A DNA stretch of 64,000 nucleotides from an uncultured beta proteobacterium (GTDB taxonomy: Bacteria; Pseudomonadota; Gammaproteobacteria; Burkholderiales; SG8-39), in assembly GCA_902826155.1 (NCBI GenBank), contig CADEDU010000005.1:98550-162549 (forward strand), read 5' to 3'. The notes under the pieces are model-generated. The model saw nothing but the letters and a program-made list of their open reading frames with translations. It did not search any database and was not told where the DNA came from. The stretch's first letter is position 1, and each line of letters opens with the position of its first letter. This document shows, piece by piece, positions 44,825 through 52,489 of the stretch. Position numbers and translations under genes: made by a program.

Positions 44825-47244
44825 CAGCCTTTGCCTTTCGCGCGGGCAATGGCTCGCCACACTTTCTCCATCGTGAACGGCATCGCGAGCTCCTTCACCC
44901 CGAGCGGGCGTAGCGCGTCGATCATCGCGCTCGTAATCGCCGCCGGTGCGCCGATCGTGCCCGACTCACCACAGCCTTTCGCGCCGAGCGGGTTGTGCGT
45001 GCACGGCTGCGACTCGTCGGTCTCGGCGATGATGTTGGGCATGGTGTCGGCGCGCGGCATCACGTAGTCCATGAACGAGCCGGTAAACACTTGGCCGGTC
45101 TGCCGGTCGTAGGCGGTGGCTTCGAACATGCCCTGGCCGATGCCTTGCGCGAGCGCGCCGTGGAACTGCCCCTCGACGACCATCGGATTGATCACCGTGC
45201 CGATGTCATCGACCGAAGCGTAGTTGATGAGCTTGGTGACGCCGGTGGCAGGATCGATCTCCAGTTCGCACACCTGCGCGCCGTTCGACCAGGTGAGATT
45301 GGTCGGATCGAAGAACGCGTTCTCATGCAGCACCGGCTCCATGCCGGAGGGCAGGTTGTGCGCGTAGGTGACGGCACGCGCCACATCGGCCCAGGAAAGT
45401 TTGCGATCGGTGCCTGCCACGCGGAACTCGCCTTGGCCCTCGACCAGCGCATGCTCGACGTCTTTCTCCGCGGCTTCGAGCAAGTGCGCGGCAGCGCGCT
45501 TGGCTTTCTCGATCACCTTGTCGGCGGCCATGACGATGGCTGAACCGGCGATCACCATCGAGCGCGATCCGAACGTGCCGGTGCCGTAAGGCACGCGCGC
45601 GGTATCCCCCTCGAAGATTTCCACCATCGATAGCGGCACGCCGATCTTCGAGGCGATCACCTGCGCATAGGTCGTGACGTGCGCCTGGCCGTGGTTGTGC
45701 GTGCCGCAGCACACCAGCAGGCTGCCGTCGGCGGCGACGCGGATGTCGGCCGAATCGAAGAAGCCCGCACGCGCGCCGAACATGCCGGCGTACTTCGATG
45801 GCGCCACGCCGGAACTCTCGACGAAATAACAGATGCCGAAGCCGCGGATCAGCCCTTTCTTCTCAGCTTCAGCTTTGCGCCTGGCGAAACCCGCGTAGTC
45901 GGCGATCTTCAATGCGCGCTCGAACACCTGCGGAAAGTTGCCGCAGTCGTAGGTCGGGCCGACGGCGGTCGGGTACGGCATCGCGGTGACCGGAATGAAG
46001 TTGCGCCGGCGCAGATCCATCCGATCGATGCCCAGTTGCACGGCCGCTTCTTCGACCAGCGATTCGAGCACGTAGCACGCCTCGGGTCGGCCTGCGCCAC
46101 GATACGCATCGGTGGGCACGGTGTTGGTGAGCAGCACGCGCACATCGGCGAATATCGCCGGGATCGTGTAGGGCCCGGACAGCACACCGGTGTACACCGA
46201 GGTCGGCACCGCGCAGCCCACGGTCGAGACATACGCGCCCACCGAAGCGAGCGTCGAGACGCGCAACGCGAGGAACTTGCCGTTGGCATCGAGCGCGAGT
46301 TCGGCCTGGGTGACGTGGTCGCGCGCCTGATAGTCCGACACGAACGCTTCGCCGCGCGTCGACACCCATTTGAGCGGCCGGTGCAGCTTGCGCGCCGCCC
46401 ACGCCAGGATGATCTCTTCCGGATAGTGCTTGCCCTTGGTGCCGAAGCCGCCGCCCACATCCGGGCCGATCACGCGCACCGAGTTCTCGGGCAGGCTGAG
46501 CTGCTCGGCGACGAATTTGCGGATGTGATGCGGCACCTGGGTGGCCGAGTAGATCACCAGTTCATGGCCGTCCATGCCGCGATTGGCCGCGGCGATGGCA
46601 ATGACCGCGCGCGGTTCGAGCGCGGCGCACGCGATCCGGTGATTGATCAGATCGCGCTTGATCACATGTTTGGCGCCGGCAAACGCCGCGTTCACGGCCG
46701 CTTCATTGCCGCGCTGGAATCGCAGTATCTCGTTGCCCGGCGCCTCCGGATGCAGCTGCACGGCGCCCGGTGCGACCGCATCGCGCACGTCGACCACGGC
46801 GGGCAGCGCTTCCCAGTCGACTTCGACCAGCTCGGCGGCATCGAGGGCCTGATTGCGTGTCGCGGCGACCACCATCGCGACCGTTTCGCCGACATGGCGC
46901 GCGGTGCCGCGCGACAGGGCCCAGCGCGGCGGATCGATCATCTTGGTGCCATTCACGCCCGGCAGGATCCACAGCGGCGTCATCGGCCCGACTTTGTCGG
47001 CGGCCATGTCGGCGCCGGTAAACACCGCAACCACACCCGGCGCCTGCTGCGCTGCCTTGGTGCCGATGCTCCGTATCCGCGCATGCGCGTGGGGGGAGCG
47101 CACGAAGGCGCAGTGCAGTTCACCTTCGAACGTCATGTCGGATACGTAGTTGCCGGCACCGGTGAGGAACTTGCGATCCTCGCGCCGCAGGACGGATTGG
47201 CCGATGCCTTCGGCGTGGGGTGCGGGTCGAAATAGCGTGGTCAT
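44824..47244 (-). CDS. CoxL-type molybdenum hydroxylase large subunit, no partner genes
   Basis: This 806-residue large subunit starts with GQSVLRREDRKFLTGAGNYV. It has PDVGGGFGTKGKHYPEE, DAYRGAGRPEACYV and active-site GAKGCGESGTIG with the Glu intact. No [2Fe-2S] or FAD subunit gene is next to it. I choose ATG 47244 rather than a GTG at 47286, because the longer N-terminus is unconserved and the GTG lies inside the probable promoter. It is divergent from an ABC importer at 47387, which suggests that the importer brings in its substrate. Confidence 0.92.
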   Translation of the reverse strand: MTTLFRPAPHAEGIGQSVLRREDRKFLTGAGNYVSDMTFEGELHCAFVRSPHAHARIRSIGTKAAQQAPGVVAVFTGADMAADKVGPMTPLWILPGVNGTKMIDPPRWALSRGTARHVGETVAMVVAATRNQALDAAELVEVDWEALPAVVDVRDAVAPGAVQLHPEAPGNEILRFQRGNEAAVNAAFAGAKHVIKRDLINHRIACAALEPRAVIAIAAANRGMDGHELVIYSATQVPHHIRKFVAEQLSLPENSVRVIGPDVGGGFGTKGKHYPEEIILAWAARKLHRPLKWVSTRGEAFVSDYQARDHVTQAELALDANGKFLALRVSTLASVGAYVSTVGCAVPTSVYTGVLSGPYTIPAIFADVRVLLTNTVPTDAYRGAGRPEACYVLESLVEEAAVQLGIDRMDLRRRNFIPVTAMPYPTAVGPTYDCGNFPQVFERALKIADYAGFARRKAEAEKKGLIRGFGICYFVESSGVAPSKYAGMFGARAGFFDSADIRVAADGSLLVCCGTHNHGQAHVTTYAQVIASKIGVPLSMVEIFEGDTARVPYGTGTFGSRSMVIAGSAIVMAADKVIEKAKRAAAHLLEAAEKDVEHALVEGQGEFRVAGTDRKLSWADVARAVTYAHNLPSGMEPVLHENAFFDPTNLTWSNGAQVCELEIDPATGVTKLINYASVDDIGTVINPMVVEGQFHGALAQGIGQGMFEATAYDRQTGQVFTGSFMDYVMPRADTMPNIIAETDESQPCTHNPLGAKGCGESGTIGAPAAITSAMIDALRPLGVKELAMPFTMEKVWRAIARAKGKG

Positions 47245-47285
47245 CGCAGTGAGCTGGTCTGGACAAATGGTGGGAGGGCCGTGCA

Positions 47286-47314
47286 CTTATATTATGATCA
47301 GCGCCGATTGACAA
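47286..47314 (-). promoter_or_regulatory. Sigma-70-like promoter for the molybdenum hydroxylase gene
   Basis: On the minus strand TTGTCA (47314-47309) and TATAAG (47291-47286) are separated by 17 bases and would start transcription near 47279, about 35 bases before the ATG at 47244. The segment is AT-rich for this genome. On the plus strand TTGACA at 47308-47313 overlaps the same -35 and could serve the ABC operon, though its -10 is weak. Assigned by eye only. Confidence 0.55.
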
Positions 47315-47386
47315 ACCCGCGCCGCAGCGCGTGCATCTACGCACCGCCATGCGCCGCATGCCGAGTTTCTTCCTGGAGGATTGATC

Positions 47387-48364
47387 ATGCGTTGGTTCCC
47401 GCGGTTTGCACTGCCCGCGCTCGTCGCCGCGTCGACGGCGTTGGCCGCACCTGTCGCTATCGCGCAGGACAAGGTGAAGATGGCGTTGTTCATCGCCTCG
47501 TCGGCGATGCCGTACTTCATCGCCAACGAACGCGGCTATTTCAAGGCCGAGAACCTCGAAGTCGAAGGTGTGCCGCTCGCGAACCATCCGCTGATCGTCC
47601 AGGCGCTGGTCAAGGGCGACGTCGATACCGCCTCCAATCTGCTGTCGCTCGAAGGCGCGAACATCAACTCGATCCGCCCCGGCACGGCGAACTATTTTTC
47701 GATCAACTGCCAGAACACCAAATACCAGCTCGAAGCGTACGTGGTGTCGGCGAAGAACACGACGATCAAGTCGCTCAAGGATCTGAAAGGGCAGCGCATC
47801 ATGAGCGCACCCGGACCGGGCAACCTGTTCGTCGCCAAGGGCGTGCTGAAGGCCAATGGGCTGGAAGAAGGCCGCGACTACACGATGCAGGAACAGCAGA
47901 TGAGCGTGCATATCGGCGCGCTGCAGTCCGGGCAGTTCGAAGTGGCTTACACGCTCGAGCCGGTGGTGAGCATGATGGTTCATCGCGGCATCGGGCGCAG
48001 ACTGGAATCGGGCGTGATCGCCACGCACCTGCTCGGGCGGCCCGATGCGTGCGCGGTGCTCGCCGGCGGCGTGATGAGCGACAAATTCCTGAAGGAGCGT
48101 CCTCAGGTCGCCGAGCGCTTCGCACGTGCCTGGGCCAAGGCGCTGAAAGACGGTAACGATGATCCGAAAGCGCGCGAGCTGCTGGTCAAGCACATGAACA
48201 CCGCGGCGGAGATTGCACAGACGGTGCCGCTCTCGTACTACAACATGGTGCGCGATCTCTCGCCCGCTCAGATCGCCGATTTCCAGAAGCTCACTGATCT
48301 GGCCACGGCAGCTGGTCTGGTGAAAAACAAGATCGACGTCAAATCATTCCTGAAGACGTACTGA
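47387..48364 (+). CDS. NitT/TauT-type ABC substrate-binding protein
   Basis: This 325-residue periplasmic protein of the NMT1/SsuA/TauA type has a signal peptide ending VAIAQD, PYFIANERGYFKAENLEVEG near residue 45 and LVKGDVDTASN, the typical ligand-site repeats. The fold binds small organic anions, amines or heterocycles. A GGAGGA lies 8 bases before ATG 47387. It is the first gene of a complete three-gene importer and is divergent from a molybdenum hydroxylase gene. Confidence 0.9.
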   Translation: MRWFPRFALPALVAASTALAAPVAIAQDKVKMALFIASSAMPYFIANERGYFKAENLEVEGVPLANHPLIVQALVKGDVDTASNLLSLEGANINSIRPGTANYFSINCQNTKYQLEAYVVSAKNTTIKSLKDLKGQRIMSAPGPGNLFVAKGVLKANGLEEGRDYTMQEQQMSVHIGALQSGQFEVAYTLEPVVSMMVHRGIGRRLESGVIATHLLGRPDACAVLAGGVMSDKFLKERPQVAERFARAWAKALKDGNDDPKARELLVKHMNTAAEIAQTVPLSYYNMVRDLSPAQIADFQKLTDLATAAGLVKNKIDVKSFLKTY

Positions 48365-48413
48365 GCCACCGGGTCGATCCCTCCCCGCGCGCAGCAGGGA
48401 GGTCGAGCACGCG

Positions 48414-49172
48414 ATGAACGAACGGTTTGGTGTCCTGACGCCGGCGCTCGGCGCACTCGGCTTCCTGCTGCTGTGGTGGATCGTCTATCAGCTCAAGCTG
48501 ATCGACCCGGTGCTTTTGCCCTCGCCGGGCGACTCGATCAAGGCCATCTGGGATGGCTTCGTCGGCGGGGCGCTGATCAACGATTTCCTGATCACGGTGC
48601 GGCGCACGCTGCTCGCTTTCGTCATCGCGGTGGCGATTTCCGTACCGCTGGGCATCGTGCTCGGCTCGTCGCCACGCGTGTATCGATCGGTCGAATTCGT
48701 GATCGATTTTTTCCGCTCGACACCGGCCTCCGCATTGTTCCCGCTGTTCCTGGTCATTCTGGGCGTGGGCGAAGGCACCAAGATCGCGGTGGCGGCGTTC
48801 GGGGCGAGCCTGCTGATTCTGTTCAACACCGCCTATGGCGTGATGAACGCGCGCAAGACTCGCCAGGCCGCCGCGCGGGTGATGGGTGCTTCGAAGGCGC
48901 GCATCATGCTCGGCGTGACGCTGCTCGAGTCGCTGCCGCAGACGTTCGTCGGCATGCGCGCCGGCGTGTCGTTCGCGCTGGTGATCGTCATCGTCGCCGA
49001 GATGTTCATCGGCTCGACCGACGGGCTGGGTCAGCGCGTCATCAACGCGCAGTCGGTGTTCAACATGCCGGAAATGTACGCGACGATCTTCGCCGCCGGC
49101 GTGCTCGGATACGGGTTGAACCTGCTGTTCATCGTCATGGAGCGCCGATTCGTGCACTGGGGCGGCAAGTAA
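48414..49172 (+). CDS. NitT/TauT-type ABC permease
   Basis: This 252-residue membrane protein has about six helices and the EAA-like loop ARVMGASKARIMLGVTLLESLPQTFVGMR at about 155-185, which contacts the ATPase. The N-terminal LLPSPGDSIKAIWDG is typical of SsuC/TauC permeases. It lies 49 bases after the binding-protein gene and 14 bases before the ATPase gene. Confidence 0.92.
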   Translation: MNERFGVLTPALGALGFLLLWWIVYQLKLIDPVLLPSPGDSIKAIWDGFVGGALINDFLITVRRTLLAFVIAVAISVPLGIVLGSSPRVYRSVEFVIDFFRSTPASALFPLFLVILGVGEGTKIAVAAFGASLLILFNTAYGVMNARKTRQAAARVMGASKARIMLGVTLLESLPQTFVGMRAGVSFALVIVIVAEMFIGSTDGLGQRVINAQSVFNMPEMYATIFAAGVLGYGLNLLFIVMERRFVHWGGK

Positions 49173-49186
49173 CTTTCTTGATCCAC

Positions 49187-49978
49187 ATGAACGCTCCAAC
49201 TACACCGCAGGCTGTGACGACCGCTCCGACCCACATCACCATCCGCGGCTTGAGCAAGGCCTTCGGCGGCCAACCGCTCTACACCAACTTCGATCTCGAC
49301 ATCCCCAAGGGCCAGATCACCTCGGTGTTCGGACCGAATGGCTGTGGCAAGTCGACCATGATCAACATGGTCTCGGGCCTGCTCGACATGGATGCGGGCG
49401 AAGCGCTGTTCGACGGCAAGCCGCTCAAGGACACGGTGATCGGCTACGTGTTCCAGAACTACCGCGAGGCGCTGTTCCCGTGGAAGCGCGCGATCGACAA
49501 CATCAAGTACCCGCTGCAGATCGCCGGCAAGCCCAAGGGCGAATGCGATGCGCGTGCCGAGGAGCTGGTGCGCTCGTTCGACATCAAGTTCGACATGCAC
49601 CGCTATCCGTACGAGCTCTCGGGCGGACAGCAGCAGCTGGTGTCGATCATGCGCGCATTGGCGCCGCACCCCGAGGTGCTGTTTCTCGACGAGCCGTTCT
49701 CCGCGCTCGACTACGAGATGACGCTGTTCATGCGCGACAAGCTGCAGGATATCTTCCAGGCGACCGGGACGACGATGATCCTCGTCTCGCACGATCTGGA
49801 GGAGGCGGTATATCTGGCCGATCAGGTGCTGCTGCTCACCCGGCGGCCGGCACGCATCGCCGAGATCGTGCCGTTTCGCGCGCCGCGTCCGCGTCATCCC
49901 GAAACGCTTACGTCCGAAGAGTTCGTCCGAGCCAAGGCGCGCTGCCTCGAGGTGTTCCAGCGCGAAGTGCGCAAGTAA
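49187..49978 (+). CDS. NitT/TauT-type ABC ATPase
   Basis: This 263-residue ATPase has Walker A GPNGCGKST, Q-loop YVFQNYRE, signature LSGGQQQL, Walker B VLFLDEP and H-loop VSHD. It belongs with SsuB/TauB/NrtD-type importers and would power the transporter formed by the two genes before it. The chosen ATG 49187 leaves a 14-base gap to the permease; no strong ribosome site is seen before it, so translation may be partly coupled. Confidence 0.93.
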   Translation: MNAPTTPQAVTTAPTHITIRGLSKAFGGQPLYTNFDLDIPKGQITSVFGPNGCGKSTMINMVSGLLDMDAGEALFDGKPLKDTVIGYVFQNYREALFPWKRAIDNIKYPLQIAGKPKGECDARAEELVRSFDIKFDMHRYPYELSGGQQQLVSIMRALAPHPEVLFLDEPFSALDYEMTLFMRDKLQDIFQATGTTMILVSHDLEEAVYLADQVLLLTRRPARIAEIVPFRAPRPRHPETLTSEEFVRAKARCLEVFQREVRK

Positions 49979-50029
49979 GGAGTAGCTAACAATTTTGGTG
50001 GATACCTCCCCCAAACCCCCTATCTATGC

Positions 50030-50054
50030 CGCCTGACGGTAATTCTGTCAGGCG
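50030..50054. promoter_or_regulatory. Hairpin between the ABC ATPase and CoA-transferase genes
   Basis: CGCCTGAC (50030-50037) pairs with GTCAGGCG (50047-50054) across a 9-base loop, 16 bases before the CoA-transferase start. Its right side is followed by CTCCAGGAG, the ribosome-site region, not by a T run. It may be a weak terminator, an mRNA-stability element or a translation-control hairpin. Confidence 0.45.
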
Positions 50055-50069
50055 CTCCAGGAGTTTTCG

Positions 50070-51263
50070 ATGCCAGCCATTCACGCTTCCACCGCGCTTG
50101 CGCGACTGCGCGTTCTCGACCTCACGCGCGCGCGTGCCGGCCCCTCGTGCGTCAAGCAGCTTGCCGATTTCGGCGCGGACGTGATTCGCGTCGAGTCGCC
50201 ACCGGGGCTCGATGCCAACGCCGACCAGGTGGGCGGCCGCGACGGTTTCGACATGCAGAACCTGCATCGCAACAAGCGCTCGGTCACGCTCAATCTGAAA
50301 TCGCCCGAGGGCAAGGCGGTCTTCATGAAGCTGGTCGAGCGCGCCGACGTGGTCGTGGAGAACTATCGGCCCGACGTGAAGTTCCGGCTGGGCATCGACT
50401 ACGAGTCGCTCAAGAAGGTCAATCGCCGCATCATCCTCGCCTCCATTTCCGGCTTCGGGCAGGACGGCCCGTATCGCGAGTGGCCCGGGGTCGATCAGAT
50501 CGCGCAGGGCATGGGCGGCATGATGTCGGTGACCGGCAAGCCCGGCGACGGCCCGATGCGCGTCGGCGCCGCCGTCGGCGACATGGCCTGCGGCATCTAC
50601 ACCGCCACCGGCGTGCTGATCGCGTTGTACGAGCGCGAGCACTCGGGCGAAGGTCAATGGGTGCAGGGCAATCTGCTGCACTCGATCGTCGGTCTGCTCG
50701 ATTTCCAGGCGGCGCGCTACACCGTCAGCGGTGAAGTCGCCGGTCAGGTCGGCAACGATCACCCCACCGGCATGCCGACCTCTGCGTATCGGACGCAGGA
50801 CGGCTACATCAACATCGGCGCCTCGGGGCAGGGCATGTGGGTGCGCTTGTGCAACGCCATCGGCTTGTCGCACCTGATCGAGCATCCCGATTACGCCGAC
50901 GGCAAGCTGCGCAGCAAGAACCGGACGTCGCTGAACGAGGCGATCAACAACGCGCTTGCGGTGAAACCCAGCGCCGAATGGATCGCGATCATCAACAAGG
51001 CCGGCGTGCCGTGCGGGCCGATCTACACGATCGATCAGGTGTTCGCCGATCCGCAGGTGCAGCACTTGGGCATCGCGCAGTCGGTGAGCCAGCCCAAGCG
51101 CGGCGAAGTGAAGCTGATCCGCCAGGCGGTGACGCTCTCGCGCACGCCGGCATCGATCAAGACGCCGATAGCCGATCTGGGCGAGCACACCGAGGAGGTG
51201 CTGCGCGACCTGGGCTACGACGCGGCCGGCATCGCGAAGCTGCGCGAGGCGAAGGCGATCTGA
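50070..51263 (+). CDS. CaiB/BaiF-type (class III) CoA-transferase
   Basis: This 397-residue protein has the family N-terminal RVLDLTRARAGPSCVKQLADFGADVIRVE, the catalytic Asp171 in AAVGDMACGIYTATGV, and GNDHPTGMPTSAYRTQDGYI. It moves CoA between a donor such as succinyl-CoA or formyl-CoA and a free acid. It follows the ABC importer after a 91-base gap with a hairpin. The gene before it could import the acid that it activates; this is inference. Confidence 0.92.
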   Translation: MPAIHASTALARLRVLDLTRARAGPSCVKQLADFGADVIRVESPPGLDANADQVGGRDGFDMQNLHRNKRSVTLNLKSPEGKAVFMKLVERADVVVENYRPDVKFRLGIDYESLKKVNRRIILASISGFGQDGPYREWPGVDQIAQGMGGMMSVTGKPGDGPMRVGAAVGDMACGIYTATGVLIALYEREHSGEGQWVQGNLLHSIVGLLDFQAARYTVSGEVAGQVGNDHPTGMPTSAYRTQDGYINIGASGQGMWVRLCNAIGLSHLIEHPDYADGKLRSKNRTSLNEAINNALAVKPSAEWIAIINKAGVPCGPIYTIDQVFADPQVQHLGIAQSVSQPKRGEVKLIRQAVTLSRTPASIKTPIADLGEHTEEVLRDLGYDAAGIAKLREAKAI

Positions 51264-51334
51264 AGCGAAGGGCCCGCGCTCCCACCCCAACCCTGCCGCG
51301 CAGCGTGTGAGCGGCGACGCGCCGTCGAGCAGCC

Positions 51335-52477
51335 ATGCTCCTTGATCAACTCGAAACGCCCGCACTCGTTCTCGATGCGGCGAAGCTCGAACGCAATGTC
51401 GCGCGCATGCGCGCCAAGACGCAGGCGCTCGGTGTCAGCCTGCGACCGCACGTCAAGACGCCCAAGTGCATCGAAGTCGCGCGACTGTCGACGGCCGCTG
51501 CCACCGGGCCGATCACGGTGTCCACGCTGAAGGAAGCCGAGTACTTCCTCGAGCATGGCGTCACCGACATGCTCTACGCCGTGGGCATTGCGCCGGGCAA
51601 GCTCGATCATGTGGCCGCGCTGCGACGCCGCGGTGCGCAGCTCTCGATCATCCTCGACAACGTCGAAGCGGCCAGCGCGGTGGTAGCGGCGAGTCGGCGA
51701 CTGGGCACGACCTTTCCGACGCTGATCGAGATCGATTGCGACGATCATCGCTCGGGCGTGAAGCCGGGCGACCCGGTGCTGCTCGCGATCGCTTCGACGC
51801 TGAAGCAGGGCAACGTGCCGCTGCGTGGCGTCATGACGCACGCCGGCAGCTCGTACAACTGCCCCTCGATCGTTGCCATCAAAGCGATGGCCGAACAGGA
51901 GCGCGCAGCCGTAGTGCGCTGTGCCGAAGCGCTTCGCGCGGCCGGGCATGCGATCGACGTCGTGAGCGTCGGTTCCACGCCGACCGCCACCTATGCCGAG
52001 CGGCTCGATGGTGTCACCGAAGTGCGCGCGGGCGTCTACGTGTTCTTCGATCTGGTCATGGCGGGCTTGGAAGTATGTTCCGTCGACGACATCGCGCTGT
52101 CGGTACTGGTCACCGTCATCGGTCATCAGCGTGACAAGGGCTGGGTAATCACCGACGGCGGCTGGATGGCCATGTCGCGCGATCGCGGTACCGCGAGCCA
52201 GCGCGTCGATCAGGGCTACGGCCTGGTGTGCGATCGCGATGGGCGGCCGCTCGACGATCTGATCGTCGCTTCGGCCAATCAGGAGCACGGCATCGTCGCT
52301 CGGCGCAGCGGTGATCCGCTCGATGTCGATCGTTTGATGCGGCAATTCGCACTGGGCACGCAGTTGCGCGTGCTGCCCAACCACGCGTGTGCGACCGGCG
52401 CACAGCATGGCGCGTACCACGTGGTGCGCGGCTCGCGTGATATCGAGGCGACGTGGACGCGGTTGAATGGGTGGTGA
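51335..52477 (+). CDS. DSD1-type PLP enzyme (D-threonine aldolase / D-serine dehydratase-like)
   Basis: This 380-residue protein of the alanine-racemase-N fold has the PLP-binding Lys41 in RPHVKTPKC and a C-terminal domain with NHACATGAQH (His350, Cys352), the metal site that marks the D-threonine aldolase/D-serine dehydratase family. It acts on D-hydroxy-amino acids. ATG 51335 is chosen because conserved sequence starts directly after it. It converges on a molybdenum hydroxylase gene, with 12 bases between stops. Confidence 0.9.
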   Translation: MLLDQLETPALVLDAAKLERNVARMRAKTQALGVSLRPHVKTPKCIEVARLSTAAATGPITVSTLKEAEYFLEHGVTDMLYAVGIAPGKLDHVAALRRRGAQLSIILDNVEAASAVVAASRRLGTTFPTLIEIDCDDHRSGVKPGDPVLLAIASTLKQGNVPLRGVMTHAGSSYNCPSIVAIKAMAEQERAAVVRCAEALRAAGHAIDVVSVGSTPTATYAERLDGVTEVRAGVYVFFDLVMAGLEVCSVDDIALSVLVTVIGHQRDKGWVITDGGWMAMSRDRGTASQRVDQGYGLVCDRDGRPLDDLIVASANQEHGIVARRSGDPLDVDRLMRQFALGTQLRVLPNHACATGAQHGAYHVVRGSRDIEATWTRLNGW

Positions 52478-52489
52478 GCGTCGCTGCTA

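Noticed and set aside
45679..47235. A 518-residue plus-strand open frame
   Set aside because: It is antisense to another CoxL-type gene and has no motif.
47245..47286. GTG start at 47286 for the molybdenum hydroxylase
   Set aside because: It lies inside the probable -10 region and adds 14 unconserved residues; ATG 47244 fits better.
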